Positions 9,218 to 15,100 of a stretch of DNA of 64,000 bases are shown in pieces. Each line of letters begins with the position of its first letter. Position 1 is the stretch's first letter. The notes beneath the pieces are model-generated. The model searched no databases, was not told where the DNA came from, and worked only from the letters and a program-made list of their open reading frames with translations. The translations under genes were made by a program, and so were the position numbers. Where the stretch lies: NCBI GenBank assembly GCA_934464705.1, contig CAKSKB010000007.1, positions 1 to 64,000 of the forward strand, written 5' to 3'. Source of the DNA: an uncultured Clostridia bacterium. GTDB taxonomy: Bacteria > Bacillota > Clostridia > HGM11514.

Positions 9218-9778
9218 TTAGTTTTTTAGTATTTTTTCCGCAACAAGTGAATAGATAAATTCCAGTTGAATCTGAGAATTTTTACCGCCCTCCCATATAA
9301 CATAGTCCAGTACAGTGGATATAAACATATATACCATAGGAAGAAGCGTTTCCTTTTCGCAGCCGAGAACACCCGAAAGCTTCTCGGCATACTTATTGTA
9401 AACAACATCAAGTTCCTTGCCGCTCGCACGGATTCTTTCGCCGAAAACCGGGCTTGCCGCCATCTGGTATATGAACCGCAGTTCCTTTTTATATTTAATT
9501 ATTTCGCCGAGGCACTCCGAGAAAAACTTTCTGAGATTGCCCATGTTTTCAAAAACATACTCAAAAATTTTGTCGGAAACTTTCAGAAAGCCGTACTCCG
9601 TAGATTCGCAGATAATATTCATTTTATCCCCGAACCAGTAATAAAGGGTTCCCTGCGCAAGGCCGGTTCCTTTGCAAAGCTCGCGGATTGTTACATTTTC
9701 AAGCCCGTTATTCACAAGAAACGAAAATGTACGCTGCAAAATCGACTCACGGTCAATCTGGTATGTTGCGGTTCTCAT
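9218..9778 (-). CDS. TetR/AcrR-family transcriptional regulator
   Basis: A regulator of about 186 residues. The N-terminal helix-turn-helix is typical of TetR proteins (TIRELCKGTGLAQGTLYYWF) and is followed by a helical ligand-binding domain. An in-frame ATG lies further upstream at 9847, but the ATG at 9778 is chosen because GGGAGTG precedes it at normal spacing. The gene lies 18 bp upstream of the SLH protein gene with no terminator between, so it probably heads the surface-protein operon. An 18-bp near-palindrome (9844-9861) lies 66 bp upstream of the start. Only weak promoter-like sequence reads toward it in the present orientation. The gene may autoregulate or may depend on the neighbouring invertible promoter. 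Confidence 0.85.
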   Translation of the reverse strand: MRTATYQIDRESILQRTFSFLVNNGLENVTIRELCKGTGLAQGTLYYWFGDKMNIICESTEYGFLKVSDKIFEYVFENMGNLRKFFSECLGEIIKYKKELRFIYQMAASPVFGERIRASGKELDVVYNKYAEKLSGVLGCEKETLLPMVYMFISTVLDYVIWEGGKNSQIQLEFIYSLVAEKILKN

Positions 9779-9843
9779 TTGTTTATCACTCCCACTTAAT
9801 GGTTGAGCAGCTGTTTTATTTTGCTGCAAAAAAAATGTCTGCA

Positions 9844-9861
9844 ACATAATCTATATTATGT
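9844..9861. repeat. Left copy of 18-bp element (inverted relative to the right copies)
   Basis: Reads ACATAATCTATATTATGT on the plus strand, the exact reverse complement of the elements at 10115-10132 and 10144-10161. It has outer arms ACATAA/TTATGT and an asymmetric centre that gives it direction. It is either a recombination core site of the adjacent tyrosine recombinase or an operator of the TetR regulator. Confidence 0.9.
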
Positions 9862-9949
9862 TACAAACAAAAACGGAATTTGGTTCAAATTGTAAATTCT
9901 GAAAGCGAAGGTCCAAACATGACTGCAGCAAATGGAATAATAAGGTATG

Positions 9950-9993
9950 CTTATAAGACCAATGGAAACTTTGTACAAACATTGGTCTATAAG
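9950..9993. repeat. Central inverted repeat inside the candidate switch
   Basis: The arms CTTATAAGACCAATG (9950-9964) and CATTGGTCTATAAG (9980-9993) pair over 14 bp with one extra A. The loop contains the palindrome TTTGTACAAA. It could be an operator, for example of the TetR protein, or an accessory recombinase site. It lies over 50 bp upstream of the -35 box. Confidence 0.6.
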
Positions 9994-10046
9994 TTATGCG
10001 TGTTTTGTTACAGAAAGTGAAAATTATGTAATATTTTAATAAATCA

Positions 10047-10075
10047 TTGACAAACGCTTTTTTCGGTGCTATAAT
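10047..10075 (+). promoter_or_regulatory. Consensus sigma-A promoter within the candidate invertible segment
   Basis: TTGACA (10047-10052), a 17-bp spacer and TATAAT (10070-10075), a perfect match to consensus. Transcription would start near 10082 and run through both right-hand 18-bp elements into the antisense strand of the recombinase. No plus-strand gene lies downstream, so in this orientation the promoter has no obvious coding target. Confidence 0.85.
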
Positions 10076-10114
10076 ATTAGTCGAAAGAAGTGTTATTTTT
10101 TCAATTTATCTACT

Positions 10115-10132
10115 ACATAATATAGATTATGT
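10115..10132. repeat. Right copy 1 of 18-bp element
   Basis: ACATAATATAGATTATGT, with arms that extend to 9 bp (10113-10134). It is in inverse orientation to the copy at 9844-9861 and in direct orientation to the copy 29 bp further on. Confidence 0.9.
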
Positions 10133-10143
10133 AGGCGTTTGCT

Positions 10144-10161
10144 ACATAATATAGATTATGT
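10144..10161. repeat. Right copy 2 of 18-bp element
   Basis: Identical to right copy 1, sharing 20 bp (CTACATAATATAGATTATGT) with it at 29-bp spacing. On the plus strand it is followed by a GG and a seven-T run (10164-10170), so a transcript from the promoter at 10047 could fold this near-palindrome and terminate here. Confidence 0.9.
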
Positions 10162-10174
10162 GGTTTTTTTATTT

Positions 10175-11020
10175 TCAGCACCGCAAAAGTCCCAGGCTTT
10201 GTATCTGCTTTCTGTGAATATCGCCGGTTTCCACAGTATAAATTCTTGTTGTGTTAACGCTCGAATGTCCGAGAATATCCGCAAGCCTAACAATATCCTT
10301 CTGAACCGAATAAAATGTTCTTGCAAAAAGATGACGGAAATTATGCGGAAAAACCTTTTTCCCCGAAACGCCGGCAACAGCGCACAGTGATTTAAGCATT
10401 CTCCATATATTTGTACGGTCGAGCGGTTTTCCGTTTTTACCGACAAACACCGAACCGTTCCCCGGCTTCTCTCTGCTTATATACCCTTTCAACATTCTGC
10501 AAAGCTGCTTTGGCAGAAAAATTCTCCTTACCTTACCCTTGCAGTTTATAACCGCCTGACCTTTTTCAACCGCGTCAACGCTGACAAACCTGAGCTCCGA
10601 AACTCTCATGCCCGTCGAACCGATTGTCTGAATAAGGTAATAAAGCTGTTCTTTATTCTGCTTTTTTGCCGCTGTTAAAAGCCTGTAGTATTCTGCCGTT
10701 GTAAGCTCCTTTTCACGGTCGGCGAACAGCTGACGCTGAATTTTCAGCGTTTTCACCTTCATCTCATGCCAATTCATAAACCCGAAAAACGCATTAAGTG
10801 ATGACAGCATTGAGTTTACGCTTCTCGGGGCATAAGCATCGCACAGGCTTTTTTTATACTCGAGCACAAGCGGTTTATTAATCTGCTTTCCGGCCGTCCA
10901 CACAAGAAAACCTTTGACATCTCTAAGATATTTTCCGATAGTGTTTTCGCTTTTTTCCTCCTCGTAAAGATACATCCCGAACTTTTCTATCTGCTTGATT
11001 GTAATACTTCTTTCGCGCAT
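10175..11020 (-). CDS. Tyrosine recombinase / integrase
   Basis: A 281-residue site-specific recombinase of the XerC/D-like size class. Residues of about 5-90 form a SAM-like core-binding domain. The catalytic domain keeps every key residue: Arg139 (STGMRVSEL), Lys163 (KGKVRR), His226 and Arg229 (FPHNFRH), His252 (LGHSSVNT) and Tyr261 (TRIYT). The start is an ATG behind AAAGGAGTG. The gene ends about 14 bp from the right copy of the 18-bp element. There are no excisionase, relaxase or phage structural genes beside it, so a local role in inverting the promoter segment is more likely than mobile-element transfer. A remnant integrative element near tRNA-Pro remains possible. It is complete and apparently intact. 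Confidence 0.93.
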   Translation of the reverse strand: MRERSITIKQIEKFGMYLYEEEKSENTIGKYLRDVKGFLVWTAGKQINKPLVLEYKKSLCDAYAPRSVNSMLSSLNAFFGFMNWHEMKVKTLKIQRQLFADREKELTTAEYYRLLTAAKKQNKEQLYYLIQTIGSTGMRVSELRFVSVDAVEKGQAVINCKGKVRRIFLPKQLCRMLKGYISREKPGNGSVFVGKNGKPLDRTNIWRMLKSLCAVAGVSGKKVFPHNFRHLFARTFYSVQKDIVRLADILGHSSVNTTRIYTVETGDIHRKQIQSLGLLRC

Positions 11021-11062
11021 TACTTTGCACTCCTTTCAGGATATATTTTACCACAAAAACGC

Positions 11063-11100
11063 AAAAAAATCCGACAGAAGTTTTTAACCCTCTGCCGGAT
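11063..11100 (-). terminator. Intrinsic terminator after the DUF5131 gene
   Basis: On the minus strand, ATCCGGCAGA pairs with TCTGTCGGAT (one mismatch) and is followed by seven Ts. It sits directly after the stop of the gene at 11102 and separates it from the recombinase gene. Confidence 0.8.
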
Positions 11101-11101
11101 C

Positions 11102-11854
11102 TCATTTTTTCGCTTCGTAATCTATCCCCGCACGGACAGCCTGAGAAATCTGATATTTTCTTCTTATATTATATACTCTGCCGTCTTTTATAAATTTTGC
11201 ACCGGTCTGATGAAATTTAAACGATACATTCTTTTCAATGCACTGACGGCGCAAATCCAAAATCCAGTCGTAATTGCATGGCCTTGCATCGTTTCCCGAT
11301 TCACCGCTTGCGGCAACCTCCGTAATATCTTCGCCGAGAAATCCCGAAATGTCAATTCCTTCAAGAAGCGGCGCGGCAATTATCGTTTTATGCTTTATCG
11401 GAAGCCTTTTAAAAATTTCAAGACGGTATTCCGCCATTTTGCGGTTTTCAACAGTGCAGCCGACTATCACATTATCGTAACCGTTTCCCCAGTCCGAAGG
11501 CATACACTTTTCAAAACGGTCTATCCGCTTTGTGAAAAAATAAAACATACAGTCCTGCCGCTGCTTTATCATTTCCCAGCATTCGCCGCGCCATTCATCG
11601 GCGTCCGAAAGCAAAAAATCGGATGTAAAACAGGTAAAGACAAGCTTTCCGCCGGGAATCTTAAAACTCCCATCCCTCTTTTTCTTAACAGGCAGATTAA
11701 AATTTCCCGTTTTTCTGCAAAGGCTGCTCGATATGTCCGAACCGTACATCTTATCCTGACGGTAAACATAGCAATACTTGCACCCGGGACTTATCTTTGT
11801 GCAGCCGTGCCAGGGATTCCAGTCCGCATAAATGTTTTCTTTCATATCAGTCAT
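11102..11854 (-). CDS. DUF5131 (phage Gp37/Gp68-like) iron-sulfur/radical-SAM-like protein
   Basis: About 250 residues. The N-terminus has NPWHGCTKISPGCKYCY, the cysteine pattern that defines DUF5131 (phage Gp37/Gp68) proteins, thought to be radical-SAM-like because of the CxxC pair. Further family-like motifs are FCDFFL-type text (FTCFTSDFLL), FFTKRIDRF and AASGESG. The reaction is unknown. The start is uncertain: ATG at 11854 or 11845, neither with a strong ribosome binding site, overlapping the end of the small membrane protein gene by a few bases, so translation may be coupled. The family occurs in phages and in chromosomes. With the recombinase next door it could be mobile-element cargo, but a clear terminator separates the two. 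Confidence 0.75.
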   Translation of the reverse strand: MTDMKENIYADWNPWHGCTKISPGCKYCYVYRQDKMYGSDISSSLCRKTGNFNLPVKKKRDGSFKIPGGKLVFTCFTSDFLLSDADEWRGECWEMIKQRQDCMFYFFTKRIDRFEKCMPSDWGNGYDNVIVGCTVENRKMAEYRLEIFKRLPIKHKTIIAAPLLEGIDISGFLGEDITEVAASGESGNDARPCNYDWILDLRRQCIEKNVSFKFHQTGAKFIKDGRVYNIRRKYQISQAVRAGIDYEAKK

Positions 11855-12173
11855 CCGATTCGCCGCGGGCGGTTTTAACAATCATCTTAACTCCGATAAG
11901 TATAATAACAGCGGTTAAAATAAGCTTCCACACAATTTTATATGTTATTACATCTCTCGCCGCAAGCAAGAGAAGAATCCCCACCGCAAGCCCTACGGCG
12001 TTGCCGAACTTGTCACGGCTTGTGAAAAGTCCGCCTATACACGGAACTATTATAAATAAAGTCCACCAGCCGTCAAATGAAATATCTATCCCGACGCCCA
12101 GCGATGACAGCCCGTAAATTACACCTGCCAAGACAACAAGCGCTCCGAATATTATTCCGAATGTTTTGTTCAT
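11847..12173 (-). CDS. Small LiaF/LiaI-like membrane protein
   Basis: A protein of about 108 residues with three to four membrane segments (about 5-25, 35-55, 60-75 and 80-100) and a short charged tail. It resembles the membrane part of LiaF/LiaI-type proteins (text such as GWWTLFIIVPCIGGL), which in Bacillota are linked to envelope-stress sensing. The ATG at 12173 is preferred over a GTG two codons earlier because GAGGTG lies 5 nt upstream. A good sigma-A promoter lies upstream (12197-12225). The gene overlaps the start of the DUF5131 gene. Family assignment is moderate and function in this organism is unknown. Confidence 0.7.
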   Translation of the reverse strand: MNKTFGIIFGALVVLAGVIYGLSSLGVGIDISFDGWWTLFIIVPCIGGLFTSRDKFGNAVGLAVGILLLLAARDVITYKIVWKLILTAVIILIGVKMIVKTARGESDD

Positions 12174-12196
12174 AAACACACCTCATTTCAATTATA

Positions 12197-12225
12197 ATAT
12201 TACCACAAACAGTCAAAACTGTCAA
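12197..12225 (-). promoter_or_regulatory. Sigma-A promoter of the small membrane protein / DUF5131 operon
   Basis: On the minus strand, TTGACA (12220-12225), a 17-bp spacer and TAATAT (12197-12202), about 25 bp before the ATG at 12173. Confidence 0.7.
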
Positions 12226-12273
12226 CACGAAAAAGAATTTTGAAAAATTTTTCTAAAAAATTTTAAAAAACCC

Positions 12274-12302
12274 TTGCAAAATACGAAAAAGTATGGTATA
12301 AT
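12274..12302 (+). promoter_or_regulatory. Sigma-A promoter of tRNA-Pro
   Basis: TTGCAA (12274-12279), a 17-bp spacer and TATAAT (12297-12302). The predicted start is about 14 nt before the mature tRNA 5' end. Confidence 0.85.
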
Positions 12303-12322
12303 ATACAGCGTTGCAGACAAAT

Positions 12323-12396
<74 letters not shown>

Positions 12397-12406
12397 TAAA
12401 AGAAAT

Positions 12407-12455
12407 AACCGCATAATTGCTGAAAAATCCAGCAGTTATGCGGTTTTTCTTTGTT
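12407..12455 (+). terminator. Intrinsic terminator of tRNA-Pro
   Basis: A 16-bp stem (12407-12422 with 12430-12445, one G-U pair) with a 7-nt loop, followed by a T-rich run. The remaining sequence to 12543 holds short direct repeats (TTAGTCAAAT, AGTTCGTA) but no gene. Confidence 0.85.
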
Positions 12456-12543
12456 TTGCGCAGTTGCAGTAAGTCACTCAAAATACCGTTTTTGACTAAA
12501 ATAGTTCGTACATAGTTCGTAAAATTGTTAGTCAAATATTTAG

Positions 12544-12858
12544 TCAAATTCCGAGTGTATCTTTCAGCTGCTGCTTGTCCATAAAGCCAACGGAGGTTTT
12601 AACAGCCTGTCCGTTTTCAAAAAGCATTACTGTCGGAATACTTGTCACGCCGAACTTCAACGCAAGCTCCTGTTCCTCGTCGACATTAACCTTGCCGACC
12701 TTAACTTTTCCCGAAAGTTCCTCGGAAATCTCGGCAATCACCGGAGCAAGCATCTTGCACGGTCCGCACCATACCGCCCAGAAATCAACGATAACCGGGA
12801 TTTCGGAGTTTAACACTTCCTCCTCAAAATTCTGCTTTGTGATTGTAATTTCGCTCAT
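12544..12858 (-). CDS. trxA: Thioredoxin
   Basis: A 104-residue cytoplasmic thiol-disulfide carrier of standard length. It has the active site WCGPC (Cys31, Cys34), a buried Asp in IVDFWA and the cis-proline motif TSIPTVML. It reduces protein disulfides. GGAGG lies at proper spacing within the end of the upstream gene, two bases separate the genes, and the pair forms an operon with a ferredoxin:thioredoxin-reductase-like protein. That neighbour suggests this thioredoxin may be reduced from ferredoxin or a similar low-potential donor rather than by an NADPH-thioredoxin reductase, none of which is seen in the window. Confidence 0.95.
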   Translation of the reverse strand: MSEITITKQNFEEEVLNSEIPVIVDFWAVWCGPCKMLAPVIAEISEELSGKVKVGKVNVDEEQELALKFGVTSIPTVMLFENGQAVKTSVGFMDKQQLKDTLGI

Positions 12859-12860
12859 AA

Positions 12861-13064
12861 TCAGTCCTCCTTCGACTTATAATAAAGCATACAGTGGCAA
12901 AACCCTTCAAAATCAGGGTCTGCAATCTGCTCTTTGAATTCCTTGCACATACACTTAAAATCTTCCGTTCTCTCAAGTCTGCACGGGCAATATCCGCCGG
13001 TTCTTTTAAGACCCTCCCTAACGGTTTTGACGATATTCTCATCGGGGTTAAGCTTAACTGCCAT
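12861..13064 (-). CDS. Ferredoxin:thioredoxin reductase catalytic (beta) chain-like protein
   Basis: A 67-residue protein with the full cysteine signature of the ferredoxin:thioredoxin reductase catalytic chain: CPCR (Cys26/28), CMC (Cys38/40) and CHC (Cys56/58). In the plant and cyanobacterial enzyme these cysteines hold a 4Fe-4S cluster beside the redox disulfide. The protein is shorter than plastid homologues (about 110 residues) and no variable alpha chain is seen nearby, as is usual for free-standing anaerobe versions. It starts at ATG behind GAGGTGAG and is followed directly by trxA. The likely role is electron transfer from ferredoxin to thioredoxin; the donor is inferred. Confidence 0.85.
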   Translation of the reverse strand: MAVKLNPDENIVKTVREGLKRTGGYCPCRLERTEDFKCMCKEFKEQIADPDFEGFCHCMLYYKSKED

Positions 13065-13141
13065 AAAAACTCACCTCTAAACATATTTTACCGCAAATCG
13101 GCTCCAAAGTCAACACCCATTTACAGTATGCCCGAAAATTC

Positions 13142-13172
13142 AAAAAAAGCCGCTTTTTGTGCGGCTTTTTTT
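13142..13172 (-). terminator. Terminator after the sugar isomerase operon
   Basis: AGCCGC and GCGGCT pair around a 7-nt loop and are flanked by A and T runs on both sides, so it can stop minus-strand transcripts from the operon at 13175-15948. Confidence 0.85.
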
Positions 13173-13174
13173 GA

Positions 13175-14023
13175 TTAATCTTCAATTGTTCTGATAAATT
13201 CCAAAGCTTTTTTGATAGAAGGAATACAAGGCTCAGCTCCCTCATATTCGAGAGAAAAAGTTCCGTTATACCCTGCCTTTTTAAGGATTGCAACGCACTG
13301 CTTAACCGGAACATCTCCGTAGCCTGCGGGAGCACCCTTAATTTTATTGCAGCCCCGTGTTACTATGCAGCCGTCGCTCGGATAATCAAACCCGTGCACA
13401 TAGAAATCCTTAATATGCGCATGAAACGCATATGGCGCAACCCTCGAAACCGCAGTAACGGGGTTTTCGTCAACGCAGAGGAAGTTGCCTATATCACACA
13501 AAAGTCCGAAATTCGGGTGATTTACCGCATTGAAAATCTTTTCGACCCTTATGCTGTCCTGACAGATAAAGCCGTGATTTTCAACCATGGTTTTAATGCC
13601 TTTGCTTTCGGCATAATCGGCAATTTTTCTGATATTTTCAGTAAGTTCGGGAAGGCTGAGGTCAAAGCTTCTGTACTTGCACTGACTGAAGTAAGCGTCA
13701 TGGCGCATAAGCTTTGCACCGAGAATTTCCGCAACATCAACCTTTTCCATGACTCTTTTGATTTCTTTTTCGGTTTCCTCATCGGATTCTGTTATAAGAC
13801 GGGCACCTATGGTATAAGCGGTAATTTCAATGCCTGCCTTTTCAGCTCTATCACGGATAAGCTTTGCGTATTCCTTCTCGGTATAGCCGTCCTCCGGCTG
13901 AAGGTCAATAAATTCTATTGCGTCAAAGCCAAGTTCTTTAGCCTTTTCAACGCAGTCTGCCTGGGTCATTTCGCCGCTGTTTATAAGCTGCGAAAAAGAA
14001 TATGAACTAACACCTATTTTCAT
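13175..14023 (-). CDS. Sugar phosphate isomerase/epimerase family protein (AP endonuclease 2-like TIM barrel)
   Basis: 282 residues with the xylose-isomerase-like TIM-barrel fold. Metal-binding residues fit the family: Glu in MVENHG, Asp in CDIGNF, His in FHAHIKD and Glu in FSLEYEG. Such enzymes isomerise or epimerise sugars, keto-sugars or inositol derivatives. It is the last gene of a three-gene operon with a Gfo/Idh/MocA dehydrogenase and a second TIM-barrel isomerase, divergent from an AraC regulator. This setting is typical of catabolism of uncommon sugars, inositols or glycosides through keto intermediates. The substrate cannot be read from sequence. The start is MKIGVSSYSF, a normal family N-terminus. 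A terminator follows. Confidence 0.85.
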   Translation of the reverse strand: MKIGVSSYSFSQLINSGEMTQADCVEKAKELGFDAIEFIDLQPEDGYTEKEYAKLIRDRAEKAGIEITAYTIGARLITESDEETEKEIKRVMEKVDVAEILGAKLMRHDAYFSQCKYRSFDLSLPELTENIRKIADYAESKGIKTMVENHGFICQDSIRVEKIFNAVNHPNFGLLCDIGNFLCVDENPVTAVSRVAPYAFHAHIKDFYVHGFDYPSDGCIVTRGCNKIKGAPAGYGDVPVKQCVAILKKAGYNGTFSLEYEGAEPCIPSIKKALEFIRTIED

Positions 14024-14035
14024 AATTTTATCCTC

Positions 14036-15100
14036 TTATTTAATTATAGCTTCGTGACCTGTTTTTGCGGATTCATAAAGTGCGTCAAGAATCTTCATGA
14101 TAACAACGCCGTCCTCCGCCTTTGACATACACTCGCATCTTCCGAGACAGCAGTCAACAAAGTGGTCGATTTCCGCATCAAACATCGGTTTTGCGTCAAC
14201 ATAGTTATCTGTATCAACTATTTTTGAATCGGTCATGAAACCGTTAATATCCGTATAAAGCATCATATTGTCAAGGCAAAGACCGCCCTTTGTTCCGTAA
14301 AGGGTTCTGCCGCCGGCCGGTTCGCAATTGAGCGCATAACTTGCTTCAAGAAGCGTTGACGCACCGTTTTCATAACGGATAATGCCGACAGCGTTTGACT
14401 CAACATCGCATACATCCTTCTTGGGGTCAGCACCCTTCGGATACCAGCCTACACGGGTTTTAAGATTTGCGCGCTCTTTGTGAAGAAGGTCGCTTGTTAC
14501 GGCGTAAACCGAAACGGGTTTGGGATTGCCCATAAGATAACGGGTAAGGTCAAGCGGATGAACACCGATATCGATGATAGGACCGCCGCCCGAACGCGAT
14601 TTATCAGAGAACCATCCGCCGGGGTTACCGTTTCTTCTCATATATGTAGCCTTGGCATAATAAACATCGCCGAGGTAACCGTTATCAATGAAGTCCTTTG
14701 CGATTCTCGCTTCGTTTGAGAACCTTGTAACAAAGCCGAGCATAAGAAGCTTACCGCATTTATCGGCGGTATCCTTCATCTTCTGTGCTTCCTCTGCGCT
14801 CATTGCCATAGGCTTTTCGCAAAGGCAGTCAAGTCCGGCTTCAAGAACCTTGATTGTACATTCCGCATGATTGCAGTTCCAGACGCATACATCGCAGGCG
14901 TCAAGCTCAACAGATTTAAGCATATCGTCAAGCGAAGCAAAGCGCTTTTCAATATTGAATTTATCTGCGGTTTCTTTAAGTCTTTCTTCGTTGATATCAC
15001 ATATAGCGGCGATTTCAACCTCATTGTTTTTCATGTAGCTGTCAAGATGAACATTTGCGATGTTTCCCGCACCTACAAGACCTACTCTTAATTTACTCAT
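14036..15100 (-). CDS. Gfo/Idh/MocA family oxidoreductase
   Basis: A 354-residue NAD(P)-dependent sugar dehydrogenase. The N-terminal Rossmann motif is GLVGAGNIANVH, EKPMAMS is the conserved Lys-containing motif, and GGGPIIDIGVHPLDL carries the Asp/His pair of the active site. The family oxidises hydroxyl groups of sugars, inositols and glycosides, often at C3. The start overlaps the stop of the gene upstream by four bases (ATGA), so expression is coupled. With two TIM-barrel isomerases it probably oxidises a substrate that these then isomerise or cleave. The substrate is unknown. Confidence 0.9.
   Translation of the reverse strand: MSKLRVGLVGAGNIANVHLDSYMKNNEVEIAAICDINEERLKETADKFNIEKRFASLDDMLKSVELDACDVCVWNCNHAECTIKVLEAGLDCLCEKPMAMSAEEAQKMKDTADKCGKLLMLGFVTRFSNEARIAKDFIDNGYLGDVYYAKATYMRRNGNPGGWFSDKSRSGGGPIIDIGVHPLDLTRYLMGNPKPVSVYAVTSDLLHKERANLKTRVGWYPKGADPKKDVCDVESNAVGIIRYENGASTLLEASYALNCEPAGGRTLYGTKGGLCLDNMMLYTDINGFMTDSKIVDTDNYVDAKPMFDAEIDHFVDCCLGRCECMSKAEDGVVIMKILDALYESAKTGHEAIIK

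Larger units (their letters stand above)
9844..10132. other. Candidate invertible promoter segment
   Basis: This stretch between the TetR regulator and the recombinase (9779-10174, about 396 bp) has no convincing gene. It holds a plus-strand consensus sigma-A promoter (10047-10075) enclosed by inverted 18-bp elements (left 9844, right 10115 and 10144), and a central inverted repeat (9950-9993). Inversion between the left copy and the first right copy would turn the promoter toward the TetR-surface operon, giving a leader of about 115 nt to the TetR start. The adjacent recombinase has all catalytic residues. Inversion itself is inferred; only the architecture is seen. Confidence 0.6.

Noticed and set aside
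9844..10161. CRISPR-like repeats
   Set aside because: Only three copies, one inverted, unequal spacing and no cas genes in the window.
10139..10390. Plus-strand reading frame downstream of the consensus promoter at 10047
   Set aside because: No ribosome binding site, it overlaps the recombinase gene in antisense, and the peptide resembles no protein; it is probably a shadow.
12470..12545. Short direct repeats (AGTTCGTA, TTAGTCAAAT) as an attachment site
   Set aside because: Too short and AT-rich, with no second copy found across a candidate element.
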